Translations under genes and position numbers: made by a program
Part shown: positions 1 to 11,973 of the stretch, one piece after another
How the letters are laid out: every line of letters begins with the position of its first letter
Position numbering within the stretch: the first letter of the stretch is position 1
Notes under the pieces: generated by a model
What the model was told of the DNA's origin: nothing
Seen by the model: only the letters and a program-made list of their open reading frames with translations
Databases searched by the model: none
Assembly: GCA_029962745.1 (NCBI GenBank)
Contig: CM057161.1
Coordinates: 4,715,400 to 4,779,399 of the forward strand
Length of the DNA: 64,000 nucleotides
Reading direction: 5' to 3'
Origin: Echinometra lucunter
Taxonomy: Eukaryota > Echinodermata > Echinoidea > Camarodonta > Echinometridae

Positions 1-106
1 TTGCAACTGATTGTCACTGGCCAATCAAAATCATTGTTGCATGCATGTCTTCTTAAAAGAGCAGACCCTGAGCCAATCAGAATGGTTGTTTCAAAATTAG
101 CAATTA

Positions 107-281
107 CAGTCAACTCTGCCTAAGTCGAATTTCTTGGGACTGAAGAAAATGCTTCGACTTAAAGAAAATTCGACTTATGAGGGGTCAAAAACAATAGAAA
201 TAAAGGAATGGGACCAAGTACAGACCTTCGACTTAGGCGATTATTCGACTTGTGCGACTTCGACTTATGCAGAGTTGACTG
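107..281. mobile_element. pogo/Tc1-type MITE with TA target duplication
   Basis: A 175-bp palindrome-ended element. Both ends read CAGTCAACTCTGC then (C/A)TAAGTCGAA, a 23-bp terminal inverted repeat with one mismatch, flanked by TA on each side (105-106 and 282-283). The interior repeats the word TTCGACTTA several times. The CAGT terminus plus TA duplication fits pogo/Tigger-like non-autonomous elements. It has no coding capacity. Confidence 0.8.
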
Positions 282-497
282 TATTTGCAATCGATTGCAA
301 CTTTCTTGCAACACCCCATTAGACTTAAATCAGGGACCACTCCTACATTGGATTAAAAATTTTAATCTAAAAGATTCATAAATAAATCTTACCATATTGA
401 TTATAATTTCTTAATCTAATTTTCAAGTTGTCCCCCATAACAATGGACTTAGATTCATTTATAATCTAAGAAATTTAGAGGGCTGTGTCTCCTTTAA

Positions 498-904
498 CCC
501 ATTCGTGACAGAGGTCCACATTTTGTGGTTTGGCCTAATAACTTTTGATGCAGAGCCCTAAAAATCATACCAAATACATGAGCAGAAAGAGCAAAAAATT
601 CTACACAAACTGTGCCCATTTTGGTTGCGTCAATATTCGTTGTTTGATGCTGAAAATTTTTTAAAGGAAAATAAGCATTAAAATCCTTAAATTGGCAATG
701 TGATAGAAAGTTTAAAATCACCGTTTTTCCCTGCAAATTGGCAACTTTTTGACTTCTCATTATAATTTCTGTCAATTTACATTCATTTTGATACATGACG
801 TTTTATAAGAAAAATGCAGCAATAAAATAAAAATGTTGGTGTTGCCAATTTGACGAATAAAAGCTGATCAAATTAGGCTTTAAATAATTCCTGTGACGAA
901 TGGG
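498..904. mobile_element. piggyBac-like MITE, copy 1 (TTAA target)
   Basis: A 407-bp element with termini CCCATTCGTGACA / TGTGACGAATGGG, flanked by TTAA at 494-497 and 905-908. CCC ends plus a TTAA duplication are the piggyBac pattern. Copies at 7138-7546 and 38667-39073 are near-identical, and a tail fragment lies at 39519-39637. ORFs in it are incidental. Confidence 0.85.
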
Positions 905-935
905 TTAAGTGGCAATTTTGTAGTACATGTAATGT

Positions 936-1779
936 ATATCTTTGGATCCAGAATGCTTGGAATTAGAATAGAAATTATCCATGAGCATAACAGAGGAAAA
1001 ATCAATATTTTTTTAATTCCTGTTTCAATGCAGTACCAGTATGTTGTGCTGTTCTTGAATAAGAGCAATTTAATTGTAACCAGTCATTAAGCCCTCTAAA
1101 TTGGCAGCTCTGTGAAGGTTTCTTAATAATCATTTTCACGTGCAATGACAACGACATTTGGCAATGACAAAATTCAATCCCATGGCACACAGGGTTCTCA
1201 CTAGAAAATATTCCACACACAGTTCCCCCCCCCCCCCCCCCACGCAAAGCGTGAAGTTTCAGAAGTGTTAAGGAATGACACCTAAAGTTAGGTGTGGCGG
1301 CAGTATATGGTACAGCAAAACTTAAGGATGAAAAATACTTCTTGGTGAGCAGGAGTTGTCTACCAATGGCACAATAGCACAAATACATTGCCAAAAAACG
1401 AAACAATCTGTGGCATTTATCATTAATGTTAGGAATATATACTCCAGTATTTTTTTACCCTTGTCACCACGCATGGTGCAGCAATTTCACACATGGTTCT
1501 TCCTTGCCTGAAATCCTGTACGCATGGTACTGGAACCATGGGTGTTATACACATGTATACTGCAGAGAACCATGATGGCACATCAAGAGGCATTGGGTAT
1601 TGCAAATTGGCAAATTTTCTATTAAACTTTGCAATATTCATTCTTTTTGGTTACTGTTATACACATTTTTTTTCTTTGAAATTGTGTAGGAGTGGAAAAT
1701 AAAATGAAGTGATGCCAATTTGAAGAGGAAAAGCTGATTAATGTAGACGCTAAGAAAGTAGTGTACTGCTTTGGGTTAA
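936..1779. mobile_element. Second TTAA-ended element, interrupted by the 9-bp-TSD element
   Basis: Sequence from about 936 to 1190 and from 1575 to 1779 matches 7805-8172 in order: tccagaatgct, then TCTAAATTGGCA, then a GCCAATTTGA-GAAAGCTGATTAA block, ending GGGTTAA. The end resembles the tail of the piggyBac-like MITE just to its left, so the two may be parts of one larger family. The copy is split by the element at 1191-1574. The left edge is uncertain. Confidence 0.6.
1191..1574 (-). mobile_element. Non-autonomous DNA transposon with 9-bp target duplication, copy 1
   Basis: Ends AGGGTTCTC / GAGAACCATG. It is flanked by ATGGCACAC (1182-1190) and ATGGCACAT (1575-1583), a 9-bp duplication with one later mismatch. 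It is homologous, in inverse orientation, to 11140-11505. It contains a 17-base C run. A 9-bp duplication is the Mutator-like habit, although the terminal repeats are short. Confidence 0.8.
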
Positions 1780-1784
1780 ATCGG

Positions 1785-2520
1785 GTTTCATACCAGCAAA
1801 CTTTCCAAAAGTAAATTAGGAATACTGTATACTTAGCATGCTTGTATACAGTGTTCAAAGAAAAAAAAAAGAGTCATCTCGAGTTCATGACACTAGTATG
1901 AAGCTGCTCAAATAGGAATTGTTCTCTAAAACTGAAACTTTGGGCAAATTTGAGTTTAAACATAGCATATTTTTACAAACATGAACCATGATCTTTTTAA
2001 AGAGCCACTGATTTACACAGGACCATTAACACTGCAAAAGCTTAAAATTGGAAAACCACTGGTTTTTTTAACTTTAATTTACATTACTGGACAAGCCTGT
2101 AGATCATTTATCAGTGCTTGCTGGCCACCAAAACTTTCAGTTCTTTTTTTCCATCTATATATTTTTTGAATATTGCTCATGCAGGACCCTTCACTCAAAA
2201 TTTCTTAGATTAGAAATTATCTAAGTAGAGTGTTATTAAAGACAACTCCAAAATTAGATTATGAAATTATAACAATAACACTGACTTCTAATTCTATTAG
2301 ATTAAGATTTTTAATCAAATTTTGGAGATTCTCCCTGAGTTACGTCCAAGAAATTTAGAATGTTCGCTGCTCTTGCAACAGCATGAGAAAAACCCTACAT
2401 AATGCACCAGTGTTTTGAAAGCAACCATTTACACTGCATAAGATTTCCAGATTTTGAGTAAATTCGGAAATAACATTTAACTCACGCTTACTTAAGCTTT
2501 TCAACAAGCCTTTTCCGTCA
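1785..2520. other. Intronic sequence, nothing identified
   Basis: AT-rich. A block at about 2205-2340 shares words with 345-475 (clusters such as TTAGATTA), which hints at an old repeat, but I cannot delimit it. No exon-like or structured feature is visible. Confidence 0.4.
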
Positions 2521-2523
2521 ATT

Positions 2524-2620
2524 TCAATTCAATTCAATTCAAAATGGTTTTATTCGGAATAAACATTCTTGATACATTAGACATTTCACATGAAAAGCAG
2601 CAAAGGCTGGATAGATCATG
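2524..2620 (-). mobile_element. 3' end of a CR1-like non-LTR retrotransposon
   Basis: Read on the minus strand, this ends with a CCAGCCTTTGCTGC hairpin, an AATAAAACC signal and a (TTGAA)n tail. The same order (small CAGCC-type hairpin, AATAAAACC, pentamer/hexamer tail) occurs at 29893-29960. The 5' extent is unknown. Confidence 0.55.
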
Positions 2621-2997
2621 TTTACATGTTTAATATATTTACAACATTAAAAAATATATATATACATGTTTAAAAGGGTAAATGGCAAGACACATGAGAC
2701 ACAAGAGTGCATGTCGAAAAGCTTATGTATGTCTATGTTCAATGCTATTTTCTGAATTTGCAGTACCAAAAATCTTCTATTTAGATTTTGAACAGGAGTT
2801 TAAAACACAATAATTAAAAAAAAGAAAAAGAAGGAAAAGAAGTTCAGACATATAGGTCCCTCAATTTAGGTTTTTCATTTTGTTAATGGGTAGCCACTGA
2901 GCAACTTCCGACCGAAAGAAAAGTAAGAGAAACCCAATGGTATATATACACTTGCAGTGTAAATGCTCCTCACGTCACAAAAATCCAAGGAACTTAC

Positions 2998-3096
2998 CAC
3001 AGATTCATTCTGGCACTTGAAGACATAGCACATATAGTTGAGAGAGGAGGACTTCTCCCTACAGATAAATCCAAAGTACTCCGGTTGCTTTATGCC
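2998..3096 (-). CDS. TBC1D4/TBC1D1-like RabGAP, exon 3 (core of PTB domain 2)
   Basis: A 33-residue exon in phase 0, flanked by an acceptor (ctccag, 3097-3102) and a donor (gtaagt, 2992-2997). It reads GIKQPEYFGFICREK, then MCYVFKCQNESV. This matches the PTB2 core of vertebrate TBC1D4 (GIKHVDHFGFICRE, YVFQC, ESLV) and joins exon 2 (FCSQ) without a gap. The next expected residues in the family (DEIxLTLKQAF) are not found on the minus strand of 1-2990, so exon 4, the rest of the regulatory region and the TBC GAP domain lie outside the window. The exon is too short to be found as an isolated ORF; homology and exact splice frames support it. Confidence 0.9.
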
Positions 3097-3102
3097 CTGG
3101 AG

Positions 3103-5320
3103 GTATCCCATCAAAGTAATGGGAGACAGGAAGGAAAGAGAGAAAGGAGTAGAGAAGAACAAAAACAAAAGGAAGACAAACATAAGTACCTGTTGTAAAA
3201 GCAGACCATTTCTCCTAATATGCGGAACAAATTTCAAGTATGCCTGAGAATAATTTCCTAAGATTTTTCCGAGATTTTCATAATTCTTCCTTTTGTTTTG
3301 TTTTGTTTTGTATTACATTTGTCAGGGTTACAAACATCAACAGCCAGTTTTGTACAGAAAAGCAAAAACATTTAATAGTCTCCTCACCAAATTATCTTTA
3401 ATCATGATGACAAATTTACAAATTTATAAAAATTTTCCACTTTAGGCATTGTAAAGTAAAATGGTATGACATTGAAAAGAGGGTAAAATCCATTAATAGC
3501 ATGTCATAACTGCAAATGATGACCACTTGCAAATTTGTGAAAATTTAATGCATGCAAATTTTTATTGATTTTACCGTATACATCACATACTTTCAAAGTC
3601 AAATGCACGCACAGACTCACTTCACAGAATGGTTCGAAGAATCACCTCCCTTTTTTATTTTACTTTGCATTCACAATTTCAAAAAAATCTCATAAGAATC
3701 ACAAAATTGCTGCGAATATGTAAATTTCTCCTCAGGGATTCCTCACCTAAGCCCTACCATAGACAGGTATTCATGTTAAGATCCACACACTGTCTTGCTA
3801 CAAGCACAAGTCCTGCAATCCTTGTATTATGTTACTCATACCCATAATGCCCTCATAAGTAACATTCTTGTGATCATTAGCAGTTTCCTCATCGTCAGCC
3901 TCCCCAAATCTTTCCTTCATTGTAGACTTGCTTTGTCACAAAATTGCCAATGAAACTTATTACAAAAAAGTTAGATTCTATTTCAGATAATTCTCACCAA
4001 AATTTCTTCAAAGATCTTACCATGGAGTCGCCTACGGAATCCATGCACTTGTAATACACGTCCAGCAATATGCATCCAAAATGCATGCATTACTAGTATG
4101 TGTTACTCGTCCCTGATAGCATCTTTGTGATCATTAACTGTTTCCTAATTGTCAGCCCAGCTGAATTTTTTCCCTAATTTCAGACTTGCTTTGTCACAGG
4201 AAATGAACAGCCACATGGCTACTGTTTTTTTTGTTTTGTTTTTGTTTTTCTTACTCTTGCCTGCATAAAATGAAAGGACAATATGCTACATCCATAATCA
4301 AATTAACATAATACTTCACAACATAACGAAGTGAGCTATGAATAGTTTTCACATTATAATACAAGGGGAAACCAATCAAGGTCTGCGTCATAAAATAAAC
4401 ATATGATTTCACTGTACGGAGTACTAGTGGTGCTATTTCAGAAAAAGATTTTAATTTACCTATTGCTGCTTCTGCTGCTTATAAGTATTATAATCAACCA
4501 TTTGGAGCCAAAGCTATAGCTTATTCCAAGTTTTATACCGTTTTCAATAATTCTTCCACTTTTAGTCTGCATTAAAATAGTCCGCACTGAGCAGTAAAAT
4601 TTGCTTTCCGTAATTAAATTCACAGTGGACCGCACTTCTTTTATGAGGACCCTTTCAATAAATCAGTCCAAAAAGGAGTAACTGACCACTCCTACATATA
4701 CATGACATCATCTTCCGGTCAGAGCAGAAGAGATTACGATTTTTTGTGGAATGTATGCCCACAGACATGCGTTAAAAAAGTGACCTTTGACCTTGAGAGG
4801 AATTTTAGGGCGGACTTTGGTACTGCTCCTTTCAGTAATTCTTTGGTCTGCACCTGGTCCGCACCTGGTCAGCACCTGGTGCTCGTAAAAGCGGCACTAA
4901 AGTAGTGCAGACTATTTTGGGCTGCGACGTTCAGTAATTTAAAATTTTTACGGCTTAGTGCAGACGTGGTCCAGACAAGCAATTTATTCAAAGGGTTAAA
5001 AGTTGACTTCAGGTATCTGTTATGGCCAAAGATACGCGTATCATGTTACTTGTGATGCGACATTAAAAGGATTCCTTCTGCGCATTTCAACAATAATATC
5101 TTTACTTGACTTCATCAAGGCAATGCTTTCGCTTGCCACTCTGAATGCACCAATGAAAAAGATATTTATGCAAGCACATTTTGCACAATGCAAGTGTGAT
5201 TGTATTTTTTTCAGAGACCTACATGTCCTTGAGATGTGTTACATCATGAGGTCAACTATCACAATAGTATTAGGCTGAGGTCAAATGATCTTTGCTGTAA
5301 AAGGAATCTGATAAGGTTTA
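3103..5320. other. Intronic sequence, no feature identified
   Basis: Contains a short (TTTTG)n run near 3292-3312. A region at 4560-4990 rich in GTCCGCAC / CAGTAATT words may be an eroded MITE, but I could not pair its ends. No coding signature was found. Confidence 0.4.
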
Positions 5321-5328
5321 TAACTAAT

Positions 5329-5954
5329 ACCGTGTTTACACAATGACTCGGCTCGAGTGTTGAATCCTCAAGCAGGGTCGAACGCTGCGAAGAGGGCAAC
5401 TGTGATCGTGTTTATACCGAAACAAAAAAGGCGAGTTCGACACGGCCCGCGGATCATGAACGGAAGTAGAATTAACGTCACAAATGCAGGAAATTTGCCA
5501 CCGACTACATTTTTCCACAACGTTCGCAACAAAATACGTTAAACAATGAACAACGAGAGTGAGGCTGGGCTACGTAAGTCATAAAACTGCCATGGTGACA
5601 GCACTATATTAAATATATAGAAGAATAAGTAATGCAAGGATCATACCAAACAGTGATATACCATACAAACAATTTTTACGAGCAAGAGTAGAATTTCACG
5701 ATCCCTAAAAAGAGTATTTTTTAGCTAGGGAAATCGAGCGAAGGCAGGGGCATAGCAAGGACAAGAGAGCTATTTCGCGTGATACCGGATGCAGCTATTC
5801 CGTGTTTGACCTACGAGTCACGAGGGTTCGACACGGCTTTCTGTTTACACACGGCTCGCGGATCACACTGATCACGTTTACACAACATAAAATTGCCGTG
5901 TTGAGCACGGGTCACGATTTGAACCCCCGAGCTGAGTCACTGTGTAAACACGGT
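5329..5954. mobile_element. Foldback MITE with ACCGTGTTTACACA ends
   Basis: The left end ACCGTGTTTACACAATGACT and the right end (reverse complement ACCGTGTTTACACAGTGACT) pair over about 30 bp. Related GTGTTTACACA / ACACGGC words recur inside. The length is 626 bp with no convincing coding region. The target duplication is not clear. Confidence 0.75.
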
Positions 5955-5955
5955 T

Positions 5956-6380
5956 AAATTGGTCTACTACTACTCTTACTGCCAGATCCTCTAAAACCAC
6001 CATCTCTAAAACCACCATGGCTAAACCCATTTGGTCTACTATCATTTTGGTCTAATACCCACTTGGGCTAATTTGTCATTTTATCTAATGATCAAATGGT
6101 CTAATTACCACTTTATCTACTTCGTTTTCCTGATTTCATCTAATGACTATTGGTCTATTTCATCCAATCACATAGAGTAAGTGGTATTAGACCAAGTGGG
6201 TATTGGCGGAAATGGGCACAGCCTAACTGGAAATTAGATAAAATGGTAAATGGACTATTATAGTGGCAATTAGACCAAATGGTTATTAGACAAACTGGTT
6301 GTAGACGAAATGGAATTAGACAGTGTGGGATGAGACCAAACAGGAGTTAGGCAAAGTGGGAGTAGACCAAGTGACAATTC
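5956..6380. repeat. Foldback built from TTTGGTCTAAT words
   Basis: The first half is a run of diverged units around TTTGGTCTAATnnCCA. After about 6175 the same words continue in reverse complement (ATTAGACCAAATGG). The whole can fold back on itself. The unit is roughly 18-22 bp. It lies directly after the previous foldback. Confidence 0.8.
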
Positions 6381-7137
6381 ACCTCTGATAAAACATCATC
6401 AATATCACATACAATGTCATGATGGGTATTTTCTTGCTAATTAAAGTTGGTCTACCAAGCAGCAACATTAGATTTCATCCACCCATTTACACCTCTTAAC
6501 TTCAAAAAATAGACCATGCCTCTTTGGTACTAAAAATGGCCTCCATAATTATTGCTATAAGAAAACAACACGAGTAAACTATTCAGACTGAAAGCATACA
6601 TATAATATACATTTTTTTTTTAAACAGAAAGAAGTACAGTACCATCATATTCAATATTTCAAGACAATGCTTTGCATCAACTAATAATTCATCACATAAA
6701 GTTTGAAAGAACATTAGAGACTATAATAAGAACACATACATTTACAATGTACTCACACATCACTTTAATTCTATCCTAATTACAGTAAATTCATCAAGAT
6801 ATATACCTGTACCTCCATTCAGTTTAATAGCTCTGCTACATAAAGTCCACTTTATATCCAGTTTGCGATCTCATGACTGCTACGATCCTAACCAACTTTA
6901 ATCCCCCAGCTGCATCCCAAGCGAGCCCATAAAACGTGATCTAATTCAGCTGCGGTCGTGTAGACTAAACATGATTTCAATTCAGGAGTGTCTTGACGCA
7001 TTACCCTGGGTTTTGTAAGGTGTCATAAAGTATTAATTAGAACATTTCCCTGCATACCACTCAACCAATCAATGCGTTCACCTTCAAGTCTGTGTTGTCT
7101 TTTTAGAACTAAAAAGGATATTAAATTGATCTGTTAA

Positions 7138-7546
7138 CCCATTCGTGACAGAGGGTTCACATTTTGTGGTTTGGCCTAATATCTTTTGATGCAAAGCCCT
7201 AAAAATCATACCAAATACATGAGCAGAAAGAGCAAAAAATTCTACACAAACTGTGCCCATTTTGTTTGCATCAATATTCATTGTTTGATGCTGAAAATTT
7301 TTTAAAGGAAAATAAGCATTAAAATCCTTGAATTGACAATGTGATAGAAAGTTTAAAATCACCGTTTTCCCCTGCAAATTGGCAGCTTTTTGACTTCTCA
7401 TCATAATTTTTGTGAATTTATATTCATTTCAGATACATGACGTTTTATAAGAAAAATGTAGCAATAAAATAAAAATGTTGGTGTTGCCAATTTGAAGAAT
7501 AAAAGCTGATCAAATTAGGCTTTAAATAATTCCTGTCATGAATGGG
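7138..7546. mobile_element. piggyBac-like MITE, copy 2
   Basis: Same family as 498-904, flanked by TTAA at 7134-7137 and 7547-7550. It sits inside a tandem repeat unit whose paralogous copy near 8800 reads gatctgttaaaggatt uninterrupted, so the TTAA duplication is directly demonstrated. Confidence 0.88.
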
Positions 7547-7804
7547 TTAAGGACTACAGTCAGGCAAGGACCATGATTCTAAGTCAGGCATGTCTTGCTG
7601 TGTTGCCCTTGCTTTCGTCTGGTGTCATAAAGTGTTAATTAAGACACTTCCCTGCATACTGCTCTACCAATCAGTAGATACATGCACATGTAGTCCTTCC
7701 AAGTCCAAGTCCATGTTGCTTGCATGTACTCAGTAGGCTGTAGAGCTACTAGCGCTTGAACCGATAGACGTACAGTGTCTCCTTTAGGAGACGCTTTGGC
7801 AGTA

Positions 7805-8172
7805 TCTGTTTGGTCCAGAATGCTGGGCATGACACATTATACATGAATAGAAAGAGAAAAATTCACTGAAAATTTTGAGTCCATTTTTAATGCAGTATGA
7901 TGTTGCGTTTTCGCATTAGAGCAGTTTAAATGTAACTAATCATTAAAGTCTCTAAATTGGCAACGCAGTGAATATCATATAATCCCTATTTTTGTGTTTG
8001 AATTAGCAGTTTCCGCTTAAATTTTACAATCATAATTTATTTTAGTTTATGTTGTATCTATGTTTATTTTTTCGAACTACGTAAGAGTGGAAAAAATAAA
8101 AGTTGTTGCCAATTTGACGAAAGAAGATGATTAATTTAGACCACTAAAAAGCTCTGTACTTCTATGGGTTAA
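7805..8172. mobile_element. Second copy of the GGGTTAA-ended element
   Basis: Matches 936-1190 plus 1575-1779 and shows the state without the 9-bp-TSD insertion. It ends ATGGGTTAA. The left end is not delimited. Confidence 0.55.
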
Positions 8173-9265
8173 CTCAGTCTGTGACAGGAGCACAGTCCGG
8201 AGACCAACAGCCTGTTCAGACACAAAATGCTTATCCCGAAACTCAAAAGAGAAACGTTATACAAAGAATCATCATATACCGAACAGAGTGTTCAGACATC
8301 TCGCAAAGACGCACAGTTTTCTACTGTGCGTGTTGTCATATCAAGGTCATGTCACCTTTCAACTGCGCTCATGGTAAGCCCCACCCAGTCATACCGTTCT
8401 ATGGTCGCCGTGCATTCAGACACACACAGACTGCAATTCTTTATCAAGTTCTAGTTCAAAACAATGCTCAGACCCTAGTTTCATTATACCACATTTCTTT
8501 ATACGTCGTTTTCATTAGTAAACGCACTGACACACAAATTCATCGTATAGCTATTACACCATTTTGGTATAGCTACATGACAGGGTTTTTTTTTGTTTTT
8601 TGGTCTAAACATGGAAGATATTATCCTAGTCAGGAGTTGGGAGTGCCTTGAAGTATCACCCAGGGTTTCAATCTGGTGCCATATGTAATGTGTTAATTAG
8701 AACATTTCCCTACATACCACTCAGCTGATCAGTAGCAGTCCTCTTTCCTATCAAGTCCATATTGTCTGTTACGAGACAAAAGGACGTTCACTTGATCTGT
8801 TAAAGGATTACTGCTAAGGGACTACCGTCATTTTAATCCAGGAGTGTCTGGACGCATTCCCCTAGGTTTCATAGGTGTCAGAAAGTGCTAATTAGAAGAT
8901 TTTCCAGCATGCTACTCTACCAATCACTGATACATATACTGCCATCCAATGATTAAAGAAAGCAACTGTGTAGATTGAGTTTCTTAGTACCAAGGTAAAT
9001 GAAGTAAATATGTCACCGTTTTATGTGGAAATCTACGGATTTCCTTCCTTTTGATGTGTCTATATTTTGGAAATTCAGGGATCATGTGACCTTGATTTCT
9101 TCATTATGTAGAGAGCATACAAAAGAGTACCCAAAATCAAGAAAAGGTCAATTTTGAAAAAAAATCAGAGTTGCTTCCTTTTGTCATTAGGCACGGCAGT
9201 ATACATGTAGTCCTCGTACCTTCAGTATTTTGAGAGCTAGAAGGATGTTACCTCAATCTGTTAAA

Positions 9266-11130
9266 GGATTAGTTAATGCCCTTCTGATAAAATGGAGTAC
9301 TGGTAATACCATAACTAGTGGAAGGAAGCTTGCTTCGAAGTAATTGGGAAAGCTTTATTAGTTGTACATAAAACACAACGGTGTCAAGTGTGAGATTCTG
9401 AGATTTTTAATGAATTAATAAGAAATCCACCCGCTTTACATACAACGTGAAGCACATATTTTTTTCTCCATTTATCATTTCTTTTGGTGCTTCGTATGCT
9501 GGGAATGAGTCACTGTACATGTATGCAGCTCTAGCTCTAATGCCCAATGCAGAATATGTGACCTAGCTATTCTGACAAGGAAACTTGGAGAAATAATCAG
9601 AGGAAAGCATTGGAGAAATTTTAATATGAAGTTGAATTAATCCAGTGGAAAAGTGGAACTACAGTTGGATTACAAATAATAATTTGATTTAGATTTCAAC
9701 TAACTGCACCTCCACAGCATGTTCTGGAACATAACTCCCAATTTCACCTTGCCCAACCAGCAAAATTAGCCAAATACTTCAAAAAGAAATATTAACAAGA
9801 AAGAAAATTTCCAAGAAGAGAGTTGTTCTTTTTTTTTTGTTGTTGTGATAGTGAACATGTCGAAACGTTCATATTCAATACAGTGAAAAGAAAGGACAGG
9901 CATAAATGTGCATTAGGGCAATTCCACAAAGACGTGTTGGTGAGTGACGCTACACTCAAATTCAACGTAGATTTTGCACACTTCCATTAGTGTTTCACTC
10001 ATTAACTACCCAAAATCTGTTAAAGTAATCCATTAAAATCAAATAGATGAAAAAAAATCTCAGAAAAATGACTAAATATAAGAATAAGAGGTATTTAAAG
10101 CACATTTCCCTGACCATAGTCCCATATTTGCAAATTTTTGTTTGCTTATGTTATTCTCCGTAAGAAGGTCAGATTGCAGATTTTTTTTTATCTTAAACGT
10201 TTATTTGTAACAAAGAGAAGACCCTTTTGTAATTTTAGATTTTTATTTGGAATTAACAGGGCACAGTACAATTTCAAATTTTGAGCTCTGTCTCCCATAT
10301 GTTTTGGAATTGCCCATTAAGAAAAGAGCCCTTGAGAACTCAATAAAAAGGATTCCTTCATTTTTTCCTCCAACTACTTGTTTCACCTTTGAGAAGATCC
10401 CTTTCTTGATTTTCAAAGTAAATCAAATAGAAACTGTTTACAACAAAAAAGAGACAAAAACCACACTACGAAACCACCAAAAGAAAAGCGTTTAAAACCG
10501 ATTCCAGTCAAATGTAGACACACACAACATGTTGATCACTATCAATGCAACTATATATACATCAAATACTTCCTCAACCAGACAAATTAAAAGTAAGCCA
10601 TGGAAGATCTTCTTACAATCATATTAGAAGGCCGTTTCCTGTATGCACAGGCAAGCACGACATGACGATAGCATCGCTAATCAAATACAAGTTGATTTCA
10701 AGCAGCTGAAATCACGATCCCTTCATCAGTCTTCAAATGATTACAGTTAATTTCCACTCCATACAAAGAAACGATCCTTAATCACGACATAACGACTTGC
10801 GATGCATGCACTTTCACGTGCACATACAAAAATATGGATCGAGTTGACAATGCACTGGCCTCCATATTAATGAAGAGACTTGATAGATACTGGTAGTGGT
10901 GATACATATTTTATTCCTTCTCAATATCCTTTTAATCGAGGAAAATGAAACCCGATATGCTTTTCTTGTCGTCTGCCTAGTAGAAGATGAAGTACCATTA
11001 CAAGTCAGACTATTTGGTCTTTGACCAGTTCACTACCACATCTTTTTTTCAATAACACATGTCTCTATATCCGCTGAAACTGAAAGGGTATTGTACATGT
11101 AGCTAGCAAAAGTGAGACGTTAAGAGATAT
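9266..11130. other. Intronic sequence, no feature identified
   Basis: Ordinary AT-rich sequence with short poly-T runs. No paired ends, tandem structure or protein similarity was recognised. Confidence 0.4.
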
Positions 11131-11139
11131 GCTCGTAAT

Positions 11140-11505
11140 CATGGTTCTCGCCAGTACATAACACCCATGGTTCCAATACCATGCGTAAAGGGTTTCAGTC
11201 ATGGAAGAACCATGTGTGAAATTGCTGCACCATGTGTGGCAACAAGGGGTAAAAAAAAATATTGGAGTATATATTCCTAACAATAATCATAAATGTCACA
11301 GATTGTTTTGCTTTTTGGCAATGTATTTTTACTTTTATGCCATTAGTAGACAACTCCTGCTTACCAAGAAGTATTTTTCATCCTTTTACTACAGCATATA
11401 CTGCTGCCACACCTAACTTTAGGTGTTATTCCGTAAAACTTCCGAAACTTCCACGCTTTGCGCAGAGTGGGAACCGTGTGTGGATTTTTTTCTAGTGAGA
11501 ACCCT
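11140..11505 (+). mobile_element. Non-autonomous DNA transposon with perfect 9-bp target duplication, copy 2
   Basis: Flanked by GCTCGTAAT on both sides (11131-11139 and 11506-11514). Ends CATGGTTCTC / GAGAACCCT. It is homologous along its length to 1191-1574 in the opposite orientation. Confidence 0.88.
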
Positions 11506-11973
11506 GCTCGTAATGTGAATTAGAGTTAGAGTCACTAGAGAGCTCATGAAATATTTTGGAGAACTGATTGCTTACAATTCTTTCTACTGGTCTTTGAAGT
11601 GGAAATACATAGCTCAAAATAAAATGAGCAGGAGCAGACAATGCGAGACATATATTTTAGCGGTAATTAAAACTGATTTCTATGGATTTCATATTCACAT
11701 CTTTTAAAATTTTGCTTCCACATAGAGTGAATACTCTATGCATAAAGTCTTTTCTCTTTTTAAAATAAATATACAAATGAACCTCTGGTTTAAATTTAAT
11801 TATTTCAATATAACATGAATATATTTATTGTCCTGATTAACATATATGTAACTGAGGGGCCTGGTGAATTAATTTTACTGAGAAAAACTATATGGATTAC
11901 ACTGGTGGGATAAAGAGTTTACACATTCAAAAGGTTTTTCTTTTTAAAAAAAATGTTAATTTCCAAAAAATTT

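Larger units (their letters stand above)
6960..9265. repeat. Four copies of a ~190-bp tandem unit split by transposon insertions
   Basis: Unit landmarks are caggagtgtcttgacgcatt, then gtgtcataaagtgttaattaga, then catttccctgcatac. They recur near 6985, 7590, 8630 and 8830. Copies 3 and 4 are adjacent at ~195-bp spacing. Copies 1 and 2 are separated by exactly one piggyBac-like MITE. Copies 2 and 3 are separated by about 860 bp of inserted material, including 7805-8172. Confidence 0.65.

Noticed and set aside
5336..5542. Overlapping 60-codon frames on both strands
   Set aside because: Inside the ACCGTGTTTACACA foldback, with no protein similarity.
8181..8651. 156-codon open frame on the plus strand
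   Set aside because: No recognisable domain, it lies between repeat copies in an intron, and codon usage looks random. Not called as a gene.
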